Shown here: piece after piece, positions 51,230 to 60,783 of the stretch
How positions within the stretch are numbered: position 1 is the first letter of the stretch
Layout of the letters: each line of letters starts with the position of its first letter
From: Paenibacillus sp. USDA918EY
Lineage (GTDB): Bacteria > Bacillota > Bacilli > Paenibacillales > Paenibacillaceae
Length of the DNA stretch: 64,000 bases
Assembly: GCF_009870825.1 (NCBI RefSeq)
Contig: NZ_WTWY01000003.1
Span: 248,001 to 312,000 of the forward strand
Direction: 5' to 3'
Program-made: the position numbers and the translations under genes
Notes under the pieces: model-generated
The model's input: the letters and a program-made list of their open reading frames with translations, nothing else
Told to the model about the DNA's origin: nothing
Databases searched by the model: none

Positions 51230-51347
51230 CAAGGCGATGGTTCCCGTTTCGCTTCATCTATTAACTTACCATAACTTGGTCGCGATCGGCTCATGCCCAC
51301 CGAACTAATCTTTGCTTTGTGCATCATATGTTTGTTTTTTTCACTTT

Positions 51348-51361
51348 AGGGAGCGCTTACA
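51348..51361 (+). promoter_or_regulatory. cre-like site upstream of the Lpl-type transporter
   Basis: AGGGAGCGCTTACA, close to the cre consensus, 56 bp before the first permease start. Confidence 0.45.
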
Positions 51362-51416
51362 CCTGCGGTAGATTAGGGTTATCAACCAACTCACATCAAA
51401 GACAGGAGGAGCTCTC

Positions 51417-52358
51417 ATGGAAAAGGGGCCGATGCGCTGGCTCAGGACGCTCAGCCGCAACAAAGCGCTGCTGCTCATGGTGCTTCCGGGAACGGTATGG
51501 TTCATTCTCTTCTGCTACCTGCCCATGCCTGGCGCGGTCATCGCTTTCAAGGACTACCAGTACGACACCGACGGTTTTTTGGCGAGCATACTGCACAGCG
51601 ACTGGGTCGGGTTCAAAAATTTTGAATATTTGTTCAAAACGGAAGACGCCTTCATCATCGTTCGGAACACTTTGCTTTACAACGCCGTCTTTATCGTGCT
51701 CGGGACGGTTCTCTCGGTGCTGGTGGCCATATTGGTCAACGAGATCGCCAGCAAAAAAATGGCGAAGATCTATCAGACGGGCATGTTCCTCCCCCACTTC
51801 CTTTCGTGGGTTATCGTGAGCTATTTCGTGTTCAGCTTTTTAAGCGTGGACAAAGGCGTACTGAACCAACTGCTCAAATTTTTCGGCGCCGACCCGGTAT
51901 TCTGGTACTCCGAAACGAAATACTGGCCGTACATTCTCGTCATCGTCAACCTGTGGAAAGGCGTCGGGTACGGAAGCGTCGTTTATTTGGCCGCCATCGT
52001 CGGCATCGACAAATCCTATTTTGAAGCCGCCATGATCGACGGCGCGAGCAAATGGCAGCAAATCCGCAAAATCATGATCCCGATGATCACGCCGATTATC
52101 GTCATTATGTTCATCCTCGCCATCGGCGGCATATTCCGGGCGGACTTCGGGCTGTTCTACCAGGTTCCGCGGGATACCGGCGCCTTGTATCCGGTCACGA
52201 ACGTCATCGATACTTTCGTTTACCGCGGTTTGAAGGTGACCGGCAACATCGGGATGAGCACCGCCGCAGGTTTGTACCAATCGGTCGTCGGCTTCGTGCT
52301 CGTCATCGCCACGAATTTTATCGTTCGAAAAATCAACAAAGAACAGGCTTTGTTCTAA
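51417..52358 (+). CDS. LplB-type carbohydrate ABC permease
   Basis: 313 residues with six helices. The N-terminus RTLSRNKALLLMVLPGTVWF and the segment MPGAVIAFKDYQYDTDGFLAS are typical of LplB/YteP permeases. The EAA loop is EAAMIDGASKWQQIRKIMIP. The start follows AGGAGG. It forms the transporter with the next two genes; the ATPase is not local, as usual for systems energised by MsmX. It is divergent from YesMN, which probably activates it. Confidence 0.94.
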   Translation: MEKGPMRWLRTLSRNKALLLMVLPGTVWFILFCYLPMPGAVIAFKDYQYDTDGFLASILHSDWVGFKNFEYLFKTEDAFIIVRNTLLYNAVFIVLGTVLSVLVAILVNEIASKKMAKIYQTGMFLPHFLSWVIVSYFVFSFLSVDKGVLNQLLKFFGADPVFWYSETKYWPYILVIVNLWKGVGYGSVVYLAAIVGIDKSYFEAAMIDGASKWQQIRKIMIPMITPIIVIMFILAIGGIFRADFGLFYQVPRDTGALYPVTNVIDTFVYRGLKVTGNIGMSTAAGLYQSVVGFVLVIATNFIVRKINKEQALF

Positions 52359-52373
52359 AAGGAGGCATGCCGC

Positions 52374-53336
52374 ATGGAAAACAGCGTAATCTCCCGGCAG
52401 CCTGCAAGCAAGCCGGCCAACCGCTTCAAAAAAACCCGGGATTTCCACCGGCTCTCGCCGTTTTGGAACGCGGTGGCGCATCTGGTCATCGGGCTGTTCT
52501 CCCTCGCCTGCGTGTATCCGTTTCTGTTCGTGGTCGTCATCTCGCTGACGGACGAAAAAACGCTGGCGCTGAACGGGTACAGCATTTTCCCGGAAAAATG
52601 GTCGTTTGACGCGTACCATTATATTTTCAAAACGGGCGACCAGCTGCTCCGCTCTTACGGAGTTACGATTTTTATCACGATCGTCGGCACGCTGATAACG
52701 GTGGCGATCGTCTCGCTTTACGCTTACGCCATATCGAGGACATACTTTAAATTCCGCGGCATCTTTTCGTTTATCGCGTTTTTCACGATGCTGTTCGGAG
52801 GCGGCCTCGTCCCTTCCTACATCGTCGTTTCCCAGGTGCTGCACCTGAAGGATACGATCTGGGCCTTGATTTTGCCGATGAGCGTCAGCGCGTTTTCGAT
52901 CCTGATCATGAGGACGTTTTTCAAAACGATGGTTCCCGACGCGATCATCGAATCCGGTAAGATCGACGGGGCAGGCGAGTTTCGCGTATTCTTGCATCTG
53001 GTCCTGCCGATTTCCCTGCCCGGACTCGCCACGATCGGCCTGTTTGCGGCGCTCGGATATTGGAACGACTGGTTCAACGCGCTGCTCTACATCGATAACG
53101 CCAAGCTGCTGCCGCTGCAGTCGCTGCTCATGAAAATCGAAACCAACATCCAGTTTATTTTGCAAAATTCCGCGATCGGCAGCGGCACGGACCGTTCGGC
53201 CATCGCCCAAAGCATGCCGGCGGAAACGACCCGCATGGCCATGGTCGTGCTTGCGACGCTGCCGATCATTTTCGCGTATCCGTTCTTCCAGCGCTATTTC
53301 GTGCAAGGGCTGACGATTGGCTCTGTGAAGGAATAG
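52374..53336 (+). CDS. LplC/YtcP-type carbohydrate ABC permease
   Basis: 320 residues with six helices. The 20-residue cytoplasmic lead is followed by FWNAVAHLVIGLFSLACVYPFLFVVVI. The EAA loop reads ESGKIDGAGEFRVFLHLVLP; the C-terminus FVQGLTIGSVKE is the family's own. The start lies 15 bp downstream of the LplB-type gene with AAAGGAGG. Partner of the previous permease. Confidence 0.94.
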   Translation: MENSVISRQPASKPANRFKKTRDFHRLSPFWNAVAHLVIGLFSLACVYPFLFVVVISLTDEKTLALNGYSIFPEKWSFDAYHYIFKTGDQLLRSYGVTIFITIVGTLITVAIVSLYAYAISRTYFKFRGIFSFIAFFTMLFGGGLVPSYIVVSQVLHLKDTIWALILPMSVSAFSILIMRTFFKTMVPDAIIESGKIDGAGEFRVFLHLVLPISLPGLATIGLFAALGYWNDWFNALLYIDNAKLLPLQSLLMKIETNIQFILQNSAIGSGTDRSAIAQSMPAETTRMAMVVLATLPIIFAYPFFQRYFVQGLTIGSVKE

Positions 53337-53392
53337 TCATCACATAGATCCACTTTTTAAAAACACTATCGAAACAAGGGGATGAAAAAGAA

Positions 53393-54892
53393 ATGAAAAA
53401 AAGAAGAGGATTGACGCTGCTGCTCAGCCTGTTTCTTCTGACCTCCATGGCCCTCGCCGGCTGCGGCGGCAAGGATAACGGCGGCTCCGGGACGGCAGGC
53501 ACCAAAACCGAAACCGGCGGCGAAACGAAAAGCACCGAAAAAGAAAAACCCGTCAAGCTGATCTGGTACACCATCAGCGGACCGCAAAAGGATCAGGACA
53601 AAGTCATGGCCGAAGTCAACAAATACGTCGGCGAAAAAATCAATGCCGAAATCGACCTGCGCCTGATCGATTGGGGCGACTACTCCCAGAAAATGCAGGT
53701 CATCGCCGCTTCCGGCGAACCGTTCGACATCGCCTTTACCTCCTCCTGGGCGTTCAATTACGTAGAAAGCGCAAGAAAAGGTTATTTTTACGAGCTCGAC
53801 GATCTGCTGGCGAAATACGGCCAAGGCATCACCAAAGCGCTGAACCCCGCTTTCCTGGAAGGTTCGAAAGTCAATGGACACAACTACGCCATTCCGACGA
53901 ACAAGGAGCTGCCGGCTCAGGCCGTATGGCGCTTCAACAAAGTGCTCGTCGACAAATACAAGCTCGACGTTTCGAAAGCGAACACGCTCGAAAGCCTGGA
54001 GCCGATGCTGAAAACGGTAAAAGACAACGAGCCGGACGTATACCCGATCCCTTCCAACATCGGGCCTTACCTGCCGTATGACTTCGCGCTCGAAGGCCTG
54101 CCGGTCGGCGTGTCGATCGACGCAAAGGATTTTAAGGTCGTCAACGTATGGGATACGCCGGAAGCGAAGCAGGTATTCGATACGATGCACAAATATTACC
54201 AAGCAGGCTACCTGCCGCCGGACGCCGCAACCAAACAGGGCAACGAGCATGAAAAAACCGGCAAATGGCTGGTCGATAAACAACATACCGTGCCTTTCGC
54301 CGACATTTTGTGGTCCGATTCCCTTGGTTATCCGATCGTTTCGTCGCCGATTCACGAGCCGATGGTCTTCAACTGGTCCGTCACCGGTTCGATGCAGGCC
54401 ATTTCCGCCAAATCCAAACATCCGGAAAAGGCGATGGAGTTCCTGAACCTGCTGAACACCGACGCATACCTGCGCAACCTGATCAACTACGGCCTGGAAG
54501 GCGTTCATTACAAAAAGCTGTCCGAAGACACGTACGAGCCGATCCCGGATTCCGGTTATTCCATGCCTTCCTTCACCCTCGGCAACATGTTCCTGCTTTA
54601 TAAGCTGAAGGAAGATCCGAAGGATAAATGGGAGCAGTACGAAAAATTCAATTCGTCCGCAACCAACGCGCCGCTGCTCGGCTTCCAGTTCGATCCGACG
54701 AACGTGCTGACCGAAATCGCCAACGTCAAAAACGCCGTGGACGAATACGGTCCGTCCCTGAACACCGGTTCCGTCGATCCGAACAAGGTGCTTCCGAAAG
54801 CGATCGAAAAGCTGAAAGCGCAAGGCATCGACAAAATCATCGCCGAGTGCCAGAAGCAGCTGGACGAATGGAGAGCGCAAAACAACAAGTAA
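53393..54892 (+). CDS. LplA-type carbohydrate-binding lipoprotein
   Basis: 499 residues. The signal peptide and lipobox are LLLSLFLLTSMALAGCGG, with the lipid-anchored Cys at residue 24, followed by a Gly/Glu-rich linker. The large solute-binding fold starts VKLIWYTISGPQKDQDKVMA and includes FDIAFTSSWAFNYVE. It delivers an oligosaccharide to the two permeases. The downstream border is a long weak hairpin (55006-55092). The exact sugar cannot be read from sequence. Confidence 0.94.
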   Translation: MKKRRGLTLLLSLFLLTSMALAGCGGKDNGGSGTAGTKTETGGETKSTEKEKPVKLIWYTISGPQKDQDKVMAEVNKYVGEKINAEIDLRLIDWGDYSQKMQVIAASGEPFDIAFTSSWAFNYVESARKGYFYELDDLLAKYGQGITKALNPAFLEGSKVNGHNYAIPTNKELPAQAVWRFNKVLVDKYKLDVSKANTLESLEPMLKTVKDNEPDVYPIPSNIGPYLPYDFALEGLPVGVSIDAKDFKVVNVWDTPEAKQVFDTMHKYYQAGYLPPDAATKQGNEHEKTGKWLVDKQHTVPFADILWSDSLGYPIVSSPIHEPMVFNWSVTGSMQAISAKSKHPEKAMEFLNLLNTDAYLRNLINYGLEGVHYKKLSEDTYEPIPDSGYSMPSFTLGNMFLLYKLKEDPKDKWEQYEKFNSSATNAPLLGFQFDPTNVLTEIANVKNAVDEYGPSLNTGSVDPNKVLPKAIEKLKAQGIDKIIAECQKQLDEWRAQNNK

Positions 54893-55005
54893 CATGCTGA
54901 TGGATTCATGGGAAGCAAATTAACCCGTTAGGTTGGCCTCGGCTTCAAAGCCGATCCTGGTACTTCGCGGGGCCCTCCGGAAATTATGCATTGTTATAGA
55001 TAAAT

Positions 55006-55092
55006 AAAGCCAAGCGGCAAGGCAACTTCGCAGCCTGCGGAATGAAAGCATTCATTCTTTTCGGTGCGGACAGCCTGTGTCCCTTGGCTTTT
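55006..55092 (+). terminator. Possible long terminator after the LplA-type gene
   Basis: AAAGCCAAG and CTTGGCTTTT pair across a GC-rich loop of about 65 bases. Confidence 0.4.
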
Positions 55093-55142
55093 CCTTCGAT
55101 TAAAAACCAAATTTAATGTTTTCCGATCCCCCTATTGAATCG

Positions 55143-56816
55143 TTAATTCAATTTCAACACCTGGGCTTCAAACGGCCGCAGCTGCAAACGTCTTGGATCC
55201 GCTTCTTCCGGCCATGCATAGTTCCCGATCAATCTTTCATACGAGTCAAAAGCAACGGCCTCCGGGAGTTCGAACGTGACCGGATCGGCAAAAAAGTTAA
55301 GGACGATCAGCAGCCGCTCTTCTCCCAAGGTCCGTGTATACGCATAAATGCGCTCGTCTTCCTCCAGAAGGACGTCATACCGGCCGTATACGATCACCTC
55401 GTGCCGCTTGCGCAGCTCGATGAGCTGCCGGTAATAATGAAAGACGGAATCCGGATCGCGAAGCGCTTCTTCCGCGTTAATTTCCTTATAATTCGGATTG
55501 ATCTTCAGCCATGGCGTCCCTGTCGTAAAACCGCCGTGCAAAGAGGCATCCCACTGCATCGGCGTACGCGCGTTGTCCCGGCCTTTGCTGTAAATCGAAG
55601 CCATGACGTCTTTTTCCGCACGCCCGGCTTCAAGATACTCCTTGTACATGTTGATCGTTTCGATGTCGCGGTACTCGTCGATGCCCGCGAACTTCACGTT
55701 GGTCATCCCGAGTTCCTCGCCCTGGTAAATATAAGGCGTTCCCTGAAGCGTATGCAGCAGCGTCGCGAGCATTTTGGCCGATTCCTTGCGGTATTCGCCG
55801 TCGTCGCCAAAACGGGAAACCATGCGCGGTTGGTCGTGGTTGTTCAGGTACAGGCTGTTCCAGCCTTTGCCGTCCAGCTCGACCTGCCATTTGCCCATGA
55901 TCCGCTTGAAGTCGACGAGCTTCCAAGGCGTGACGTTCCACTTGCCTCCCGGCCCGGCATCGATGTCCATCAATTCAAACTGGAACACCATGTTCAGCTC
56001 GCCCCGATCCTCGCCCACATACAAGGACGCCTCCCCAGGCGAAACGCCCGGCGTTTCCCCGACGGTCATGATGTCGTATTTGGACAGCACTTCCCGGTTC
56101 ATTTCCTGCAAAAACTCATGGATGCGCGGGCCGTTCATAAAAAATTCGCCGCCGAAGTTGTATTTGCCGTCGCCTTCCGCGTCCGGCAGTCCCTCCACCT
56201 TGCTGATCAGGTTGATGACGTCCATGCGGAAGCCGTCGACGCCTTTTTCCAGCCACCACGTCATCAAATCGTAAACTTCGCGGCGAACCTTCTCGTTTTC
56301 CCAATTCAAGTCGGGCTGCTTCGAAGAAAAAAGATGCAGGAAATACTGCCCAGTCGCTTCATCCCGCTTCCATGCCGATCCGCTGAAAAAAGACGCCCAG
56401 TTGTTCGGCTCTTTCCCGTCTTTGCCGTCCCGCCAAATATAATAGTCGCGATAAGCGTTGTCCTTGGATTTGCGGGATTCGACGAACCAAGGATGCTCAT
56501 CGGAAGTATGGTTGACGACCAAATCCATGATCAGCTTCATCCCCCGGCCGTGCAGTTCCTGGAGAAGCCGTTCCCAGTCCCCGATCGTTCCGAATTCGTT
56601 CATGATCGCTTGATAATTGCTGATATCATATCCGTTGTCGTCGTTCGGCGATTCATAAACAGGACACAGCCAGATGACGTCCACGCCCAGCTGTTCCAAA
56701 TAATCCAGGCGGGAGATGATGCCCGGAATGTCGCCGACGCCGTCGCCGTTGCTGTCCTGAAAGCTCCGAGGGTAAATTTGATAAACGACGCTTTCTTTCC
56801 ACCAAGTTTTTTTCAT
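55143..56816 (-). CDS. malL: Oligo-1,6-glucosidase / alpha-glucosidase, GH13 subfamily 31
   Basis: 557 residues. Catalytic residues of GH13 are in place: Asp199 in GFRMDVI (nucleophile), Glu254 in TVGETPG (acid/base) and Asp328 in NNHDQPR. Val200 after the nucleophile is the residue that marks alpha-1,6 specificity (isomaltase type), whereas maltases have Thr there. The (beta/alpha)8 barrel, B domain and C-terminal domain are all there. The enzyme is cytoplasmic, lacking a signal. Start ATG follows AAAGGAGAG. Two LacI-type palindromes lie upstream, near the LacI gene. Confidence 0.93.
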   Translation of the reverse strand: MKKTWWKESVVYQIYPRSFQDSNGDGVGDIPGIISRLDYLEQLGVDVIWLCPVYESPNDDNGYDISNYQAIMNEFGTIGDWERLLQELHGRGMKLIMDLVVNHTSDEHPWFVESRKSKDNAYRDYYIWRDGKDGKEPNNWASFFSGSAWKRDEATGQYFLHLFSSKQPDLNWENEKVRREVYDLMTWWLEKGVDGFRMDVINLISKVEGLPDAEGDGKYNFGGEFFMNGPRIHEFLQEMNREVLSKYDIMTVGETPGVSPGEASLYVGEDRGELNMVFQFELMDIDAGPGGKWNVTPWKLVDFKRIMGKWQVELDGKGWNSLYLNNHDQPRMVSRFGDDGEYRKESAKMLATLLHTLQGTPYIYQGEELGMTNVKFAGIDEYRDIETINMYKEYLEAGRAEKDVMASIYSKGRDNARTPMQWDASLHGGFTTGTPWLKINPNYKEINAEEALRDPDSVFHYYRQLIELRKRHEVIVYGRYDVLLEEDERIYAYTRTLGEERLLIVLNFFADPVTFELPEAVAFDSYERLIGNYAWPEEADPRRLQLRPFEAQVLKLN

Positions 56817-56877
56817 GTTGATTCTCTCCTTTTTCCTATCATATTGTTCCGAATATGAAGCTGCAGCAAAACGTAAC

Positions 56878-57032
56878 GTAAACGTTTACTACCCATCCAA
56901 AAGCAACTGCCGTTTCGTTTCCGGCAATCACCTCCTTTATGGAATTCGATTTTTGAAACAAAACGTTGGCAACTCGCCAATCGAAATTGTATTGATTCGT
57001 CATGCATTATTTCAATTTGCGTAAACGTTTAC
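56878..57032. promoter_or_regulatory. Two LacI operators upstream of malL
   Basis: GTAAACGTTTAC at 56878-56889 and again at 57021-57032, perfect 12-bp palindromes. A third copy with one change lies at 58136 before the LacI gene. Confidence 0.8.
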
Positions 57033-57058
57033 TAAGCCATTGAAAAAATCGGCCTCGT

Positions 57059-58069
57059 TTAAGGCCAATTCCGAACGGTTTGCCTTTCGACAAGGCGATG
57101 GCTGACAATGCGGCTGGACACTTGTCCCGCTCCTTCGATCAACGAAATCAGCATGTCGGAGGCAAGGCGCCCCATCTCCGTCAATGGCTGATGAATCGTT
57201 GTGAGCGGCGGAAAAATCATCCTCGCGATGCTCAAATCGTCGTAACCGATGACCGATATGTCCTCGGGAACCCGGATTCCCCGTTCAAGGGCAAGTCCCA
57301 TCGCCCCGATGGCCATTTCGTCGCTGGCCGCAAACACCGCCGTAAACGGCGGCGCTTCGGCAAGCAGCTTCTCCATCGCCCGGCGTCCGCTGTCCAAGGC
57401 GAAATCGCCGTAGGCGACCCTCGACTCCGCAAAGCCGATGCCGTTGTCTTCCAATGCCTGCCGGTACCCCTCCAGGCGGGGAATCCCGGCAATTTTGTCC
57501 GTCTTGGTTCCGCCAATCATCGCGATTTGGCGATGTCCCTTCTGAATGAGGTAATCCGTGGCCTGATAGGCTGCCTGGCGGTCGTCCACCTTAACGAACG
57601 GGATTACGTGCTTCTGCGACTGCGTACTGACGAGCACGACGGGAACTCCCATCGCCTTGATCGCCTCGTAATACTCTTCCTTCAGAAATTCGCTCGTAAA
57701 TACGATTCCGTCGACCTGCTTCTCGCGAAGCACCTGAAGATATTTCATCGTTCGCTTCCCGTCTTCGGCCGTATTGCAGACGATGACGCTGAACCCTTTA
57801 TCGTTCGCCACATCTTCAATGCCGCGCAGCAAATCCGACGAGAAGCTGCTGGACACGTCCGGGAACAAAACCCCGATCGTCTGGGTGCGTTTGTTGACCA
57901 GCCCCCTGGCAATGGCATTCGGTTGATAACCGAGTTCTTCCACGGCCGCCAGCACCTTTTGTTTCGTTTTGTCCGAGTAGCCGGCAAGATTGTGCAGCAC
58001 CCGGGACACGGTCGCGACCGACACGCCCGCCGCCTTGGCTACGTCTTTGATCGTTGGAGGATTCACCAT
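57059..58069 (-). CDS. LacI family transcriptional regulator (next to malL)
   Basis: 336 residues. HTH: TIKDVAKAAGVSVATVSRVLHNLAGYSDKTKQKV with hinge NAIARGLVNK. Ligand domain begins TIGVLFPDVSSSFSSDLLRG. The start follows AGGAGG. It is immediately upstream of malL in the same direction and has the same GTAAACGTTTAC operator in its own promoter, so it probably controls both genes in response to an alpha-glucoside. Confidence 0.92.
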   Translation of the reverse strand: MVNPPTIKDVAKAAGVSVATVSRVLHNLAGYSDKTKQKVLAAVEELGYQPNAIARGLVNKRTQTIGVLFPDVSSSFSSDLLRGIEDVANDKGFSVIVCNTAEDGKRTMKYLQVLREKQVDGIVFTSEFLKEEYYEAIKAMGVPVVLVSTQSQKHVIPFVKVDDRQAAYQATDYLIQKGHRQIAMIGGTKTDKIAGIPRLEGYRQALEDNGIGFAESRVAYGDFALDSGRRAMEKLLAEAPPFTAVFAASDEMAIGAMGLALERGIRVPEDISVIGYDDLSIARMIFPPLTTIHQPLTEMGRLASDMLISLIEGAGQVSSRIVSHRLVERQTVRNWP

Positions 58070-58135
58070 GTTTTTATAACCTCCTTTGTCAAAATCCCGT
58101 TATGCAATAAAAACGTCTGTCGACGTACGTTGTCC

Positions 58136-58147
58136 GTAAACGTTTAA
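58136..58147. promoter_or_regulatory. LacI operator in the LacI promoter
   Basis: GTAAACGTTTAA, 11 of 12 identical to the sites at 56878 and 57021. Confidence 0.75.
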
Positions 58148-58255
58148 CTAAAGCCAGTATACGAACCCTTTGGAACCTTGTCAACGTCCTTGCAACGGTT
58201 ATTAAAGTTCCCCGGACTGGTGCGGAAATGCCCTGATGTTGATTTTTAGGCAAAA

Positions 58256-58279
58256 GAAAAACCACCTTGTAAGGCGGTT
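58256..58279 (-). terminator. Terminator between the GyrI-like and LacI genes
   Basis: AAACCACCTT and AAGGCGGTTT pair with one mismatch around GT, preceded by AAAAGA. Confidence 0.7.
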
Positions 58280-58336
58280 TATTCACATAAATCTTCCGTA
58301 AGCAGAAACACGCTGTCGAATTCAAAATTCCGGATC

Positions 58337-58960
58337 TCAGGCTTTGTTTACAGGGAATCTTAACACCGTTTTCATCTTTGAACGTTCAGTCTTGCGGGGA
58401 TCCGACAAATAAATTTCCCGATGCATTTTGCTTGAACGGATAAATCCATGTTCGGTACAAAAGGCTTCCATCCGCGAAAAACTTTCCGGCTCATCGTCAA
58501 AGCTTCCCATATGCATCATCTGACAGCTCAATCCATCTTCCACATGCTCGAACCGGACTTTGTCAAGGAACGGATTTGGTTTTTTCCTTTTTGTCTGTTC
58601 CAAAAATCGCTCGAACATTTCTTCCGTCAAAAAATCGGGTTGGCGTATCATGATCGTATACTTCAAATTGTTTTTGTCCGTTGAGGGTTTGGACCGATCG
58701 AGCAAGTCCCATTCGCCTTCAAGCGGAAAAACCGTATATTCATAATATCCGGCGGGTACATCTCCGCTTTTGTAAGACATTCGCACGGCATAACTCATGC
58801 TGTACAAAGCTTCTGTCGCCTTCGCGAATTCTTCGCCGTTCGGATCCCCGGATCCGCTGACCATAAAAAACGGCATCTTCGGTACGACTACAATTTCCGG
58901 CACCGTTTTTGGCAGATAGAGCTCCTTATAATCTTTTTTGTAATCTACCTTCGTACTCAT
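58337..58960 (-). CDS. GyrI-like small-molecule-binding domain protein
   Basis: 207 residues from the ATG at 58960 (AAGGAG nine bases upstream); an in-frame ATG further up lacks it. The layout is the standalone GyrI-like type: FFMVSGSGDPNGEEFAKATEALYSMSYAV, then the strand PLEGEWDLL, and LKYTIMIRQPDFLTEEMFERF. These proteins bind hydrophobic compounds and may sequester or hydrolyse them. It is monocistronic between two terminators. Confidence 0.85.
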   Translation of the reverse strand: MSTKVDYKKDYKELYLPKTVPEIVVVPKMPFFMVSGSGDPNGEEFAKATEALYSMSYAVRMSYKSGDVPAGYYEYTVFPLEGEWDLLDRSKPSTDKNNLKYTIMIRQPDFLTEEMFERFLEQTKRKKPNPFLDKVRFEHVEDGLSCQMMHMGSFDDEPESFSRMEAFCTEHGFIRSSKMHREIYLSDPRKTERSKMKTVLRFPVNKA

Positions 58961-59063
58961 AACATGCATCTCCTTCTGAATATAATAAGCCGGCATTTCC
59001 CGATGCCATATGCCGCGGCAAACACCTGGGATGCTGGGATTCAGCCTTGCTCTAATATTACAC

Positions 59064-59098
59064 AAACATCCCTGACAACAAGGCTGTCAGGGATGTTT
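59064..59098. terminator. Bidirectional terminator
   Basis: AAACATCCCTGACA and TGTCAGGGATGTTT pair perfectly around ACAAGGC. It also contains the last codons of the WYL regulator gene. Confidence 0.85.
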
Positions 59099-60059
59099 AG
59101 GATGATCCGTAATATCGGGACAAGTCTGCCGCGAGCTCCGCCATAGCCTGCTTGAGACGGAGCGGTTCCATGACCTGAACCTGCCTGCCGTAGGACAGCA
59201 GCACATGCGGGAGCCACTCAAGCATCAAAGCTTCGGGCATCGCCATGTCGAGAAAATGATGTTCCCGCCCGATGCGGCACCCCTTTAAAAACCACAGGCC
59301 GGCAATGGAGTCCAGCACGTCGCTTTCGCCGCGCAACCGGACGGCGGCCTCCCGTTCTTCGGGCCGGGCCCGCATCGCAGCTTCTTCGATGTATTGCCGG
59401 ATGGAGAAGCTTTCCGGTTTCGCAAAGCGCTGCCCGGTTTCGGCCGCCGCTTTGATCCGGTCGGCGCGAAAAATACGGATCGCCTGCCTTGCATGGCAAT
59501 ACGCGGCCAGATACCATCGGTTCGGACGGTAAAAAAGCCCGTAAGGGTCTATCCGCCGTTCTTCGCCGGAATCGCTGCTTTGCTTGACATACAACAGGGT
59601 CAGCGTCCGGTTGTCCGCAACGGCTTGTTCCAACGTCCGCAGCATCTTCTGCAGTTCGGGGGAGGGCTCGGCATGCTGAGCCGCAAATCCCGACGTATGG
59701 CGCCGCAAATCCTCCTGCTGGTATTCGTTCAAGCGCTGCTTGACTTTGCCGAGCGCCCGCTCCAAGGCATCCGCATAGGGATCTCCCGCCTGGCGGGCCA
59801 GCTCGACCCCATGCGCCATCGCCTTCAGCTCCGACAGGTCGAAAAACAGCGGCATGGCCAAAAACGAATCCGGCAGGCTGAAGCCTCCACCGTGCCCCGC
59901 CTCGGATATTAGAGGCACTCCGCTCAGGCCCAGCACGTCCATGTAACGGTAAACCGTCCGCACGCTGACCTCAAGCTCCGCGGCGATTTGTTCCGCGGTC
60001 AATTTTCCCTTTGTCCGAAGCAGCCATAAAACGGACAGTATGTAATCCAGCTTCGTCAT
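59097..60059 (-). CDS. HTH and WYL domain transcriptional regulator, YafY-like
   Basis: 320 residues. HTH_11 at residues 1-55 (LSVLWLLRTKGKLTAEQIAAELEVSVRTVYRYMDVL), then a WYL domain (YGLFYRPNRWYLAAYCHARQAIRIFRADRI, with the NRWYL sequence), and a WCX-like C-terminal extension. WYL regulators bind nucleotides or nucleic acids and respond to damage or metabolites. The start codon overlaps the stop of the GNAT gene by 4 bp, so both are translated together. Confidence 0.92.
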   Translation of the reverse strand: MTKLDYILSVLWLLRTKGKLTAEQIAAELEVSVRTVYRYMDVLGLSGVPLISEAGHGGGFSLPDSFLAMPLFFDLSELKAMAHGVELARQAGDPYADALERALGKVKQRLNEYQQEDLRRHTSGFAAQHAEPSPELQKMLRTLEQAVADNRTLTLLYVKQSSDSGEERRIDPYGLFYRPNRWYLAAYCHARQAIRIFRADRIKAAAETGQRFAKPESFSIRQYIEEAAMRARPEEREAAVRLRGESDVLDSIAGLWFLKGCRIGREHHFLDMAMPEALMLEWLPHVLLSYGRQVQVMEPLRLKQAMAELAADLSRYYGSS

Positions 60060-60598
60060 GCCAACCCCCGGTCTCCCGGCAGGAGAGAATACGCATACGT
60101 ATCATGCGATACGCCTGATTGGAACATGTAATGCCGAAGGAGGCCTTCTTCCCGAAAACCAAGCTTGATCAGCATCCGGCTTGAGGCCGCGTTTTCCGTA
60201 TATACAACGGCACCGATGCGCGCCAGGTTCAAAGCTTCGAACCCATAGGCAAGGATGCATGCCACAGCCTCCGAAGCGTACCCCTTACGCCAATGATCCG
60301 GGTGGATCTCATACCCGATTTCCGCGCGCCGGTGCTTGGGCGACCAAGCATTAAAACCAACCGTGCCGATCAAGCCCGGAGCGTCTTTTCGCTCGATCCC
60401 CCACCGGATGCCGCGTTTTTCGCGGTAGCTGTCGGCGAAAAAACCGATAAGCCGCTCCGCTTGTTCGCGTTGTTCAAAAGCTTCCTGACCATAATAACGC
60501 ATCGCTTCCCTGTCCGAGAAACACGCGAAGATGCTTTCCGTATCCTCTATCGTGATTTCCCTTAAAACCAACCTCTCCGTTTCAAGCATCGGAAACAT
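60056..60598 (-). CDS. GNAT acetyltransferase, RimJ/RimL type
   Basis: 180 residues from the ATG at 60598, ten bases after AAAGGAT. ETERLVLREITIEDTESIF is the standard start of RimJ/RimL-like enzymes; WSPKHRRAEIGYEIHPDHWRKGYASEAV carries the acetyl-CoA loop RxxGxA (RKGYAS). The C-terminal GAVVYTENAASSRMLIKLGF is also typical. Such enzymes acetylate the alpha-amine of ribosomal proteins or small molecules. It precedes a WYL regulator and overlaps its start. Confidence 0.92.
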   Translation of the reverse strand: MFPMLETERLVLREITIEDTESIFACFSDREAMRYYGQEAFEQREQAERLIGFFADSYREKRGIRWGIERKDAPGLIGTVGFNAWSPKHRRAEIGYEIHPDHWRKGYASEAVACILAYGFEALNLARIGAVVYTENAASSRMLIKLGFREEGLLRHYMFQSGVSHDTYAYSLLPGDRGLA

Positions 60599-60783
60599 GT
60601 TCTGCACATCCTTTATGAAAATGAGCGTATATTTACCGAATATGATGCCACTCCTCGGCAACTTTTGCAAAGGTTTTAAGGAGCGTGCACGCTTGTTCAG
60701 TCTCATAATGGCCGGGCCTTCGTCATACACATCTCACATCCAGGCATAGCGAAACCATGTACTTCCTCAGGAGGAATGGACCG

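Noticed and set aside
51840..54895. Two long frames (488 and 509 codons) opposite the Lpl-type genes
   Set aside because: Antisense shadows of well-supported transporter genes; no motif or start signal.
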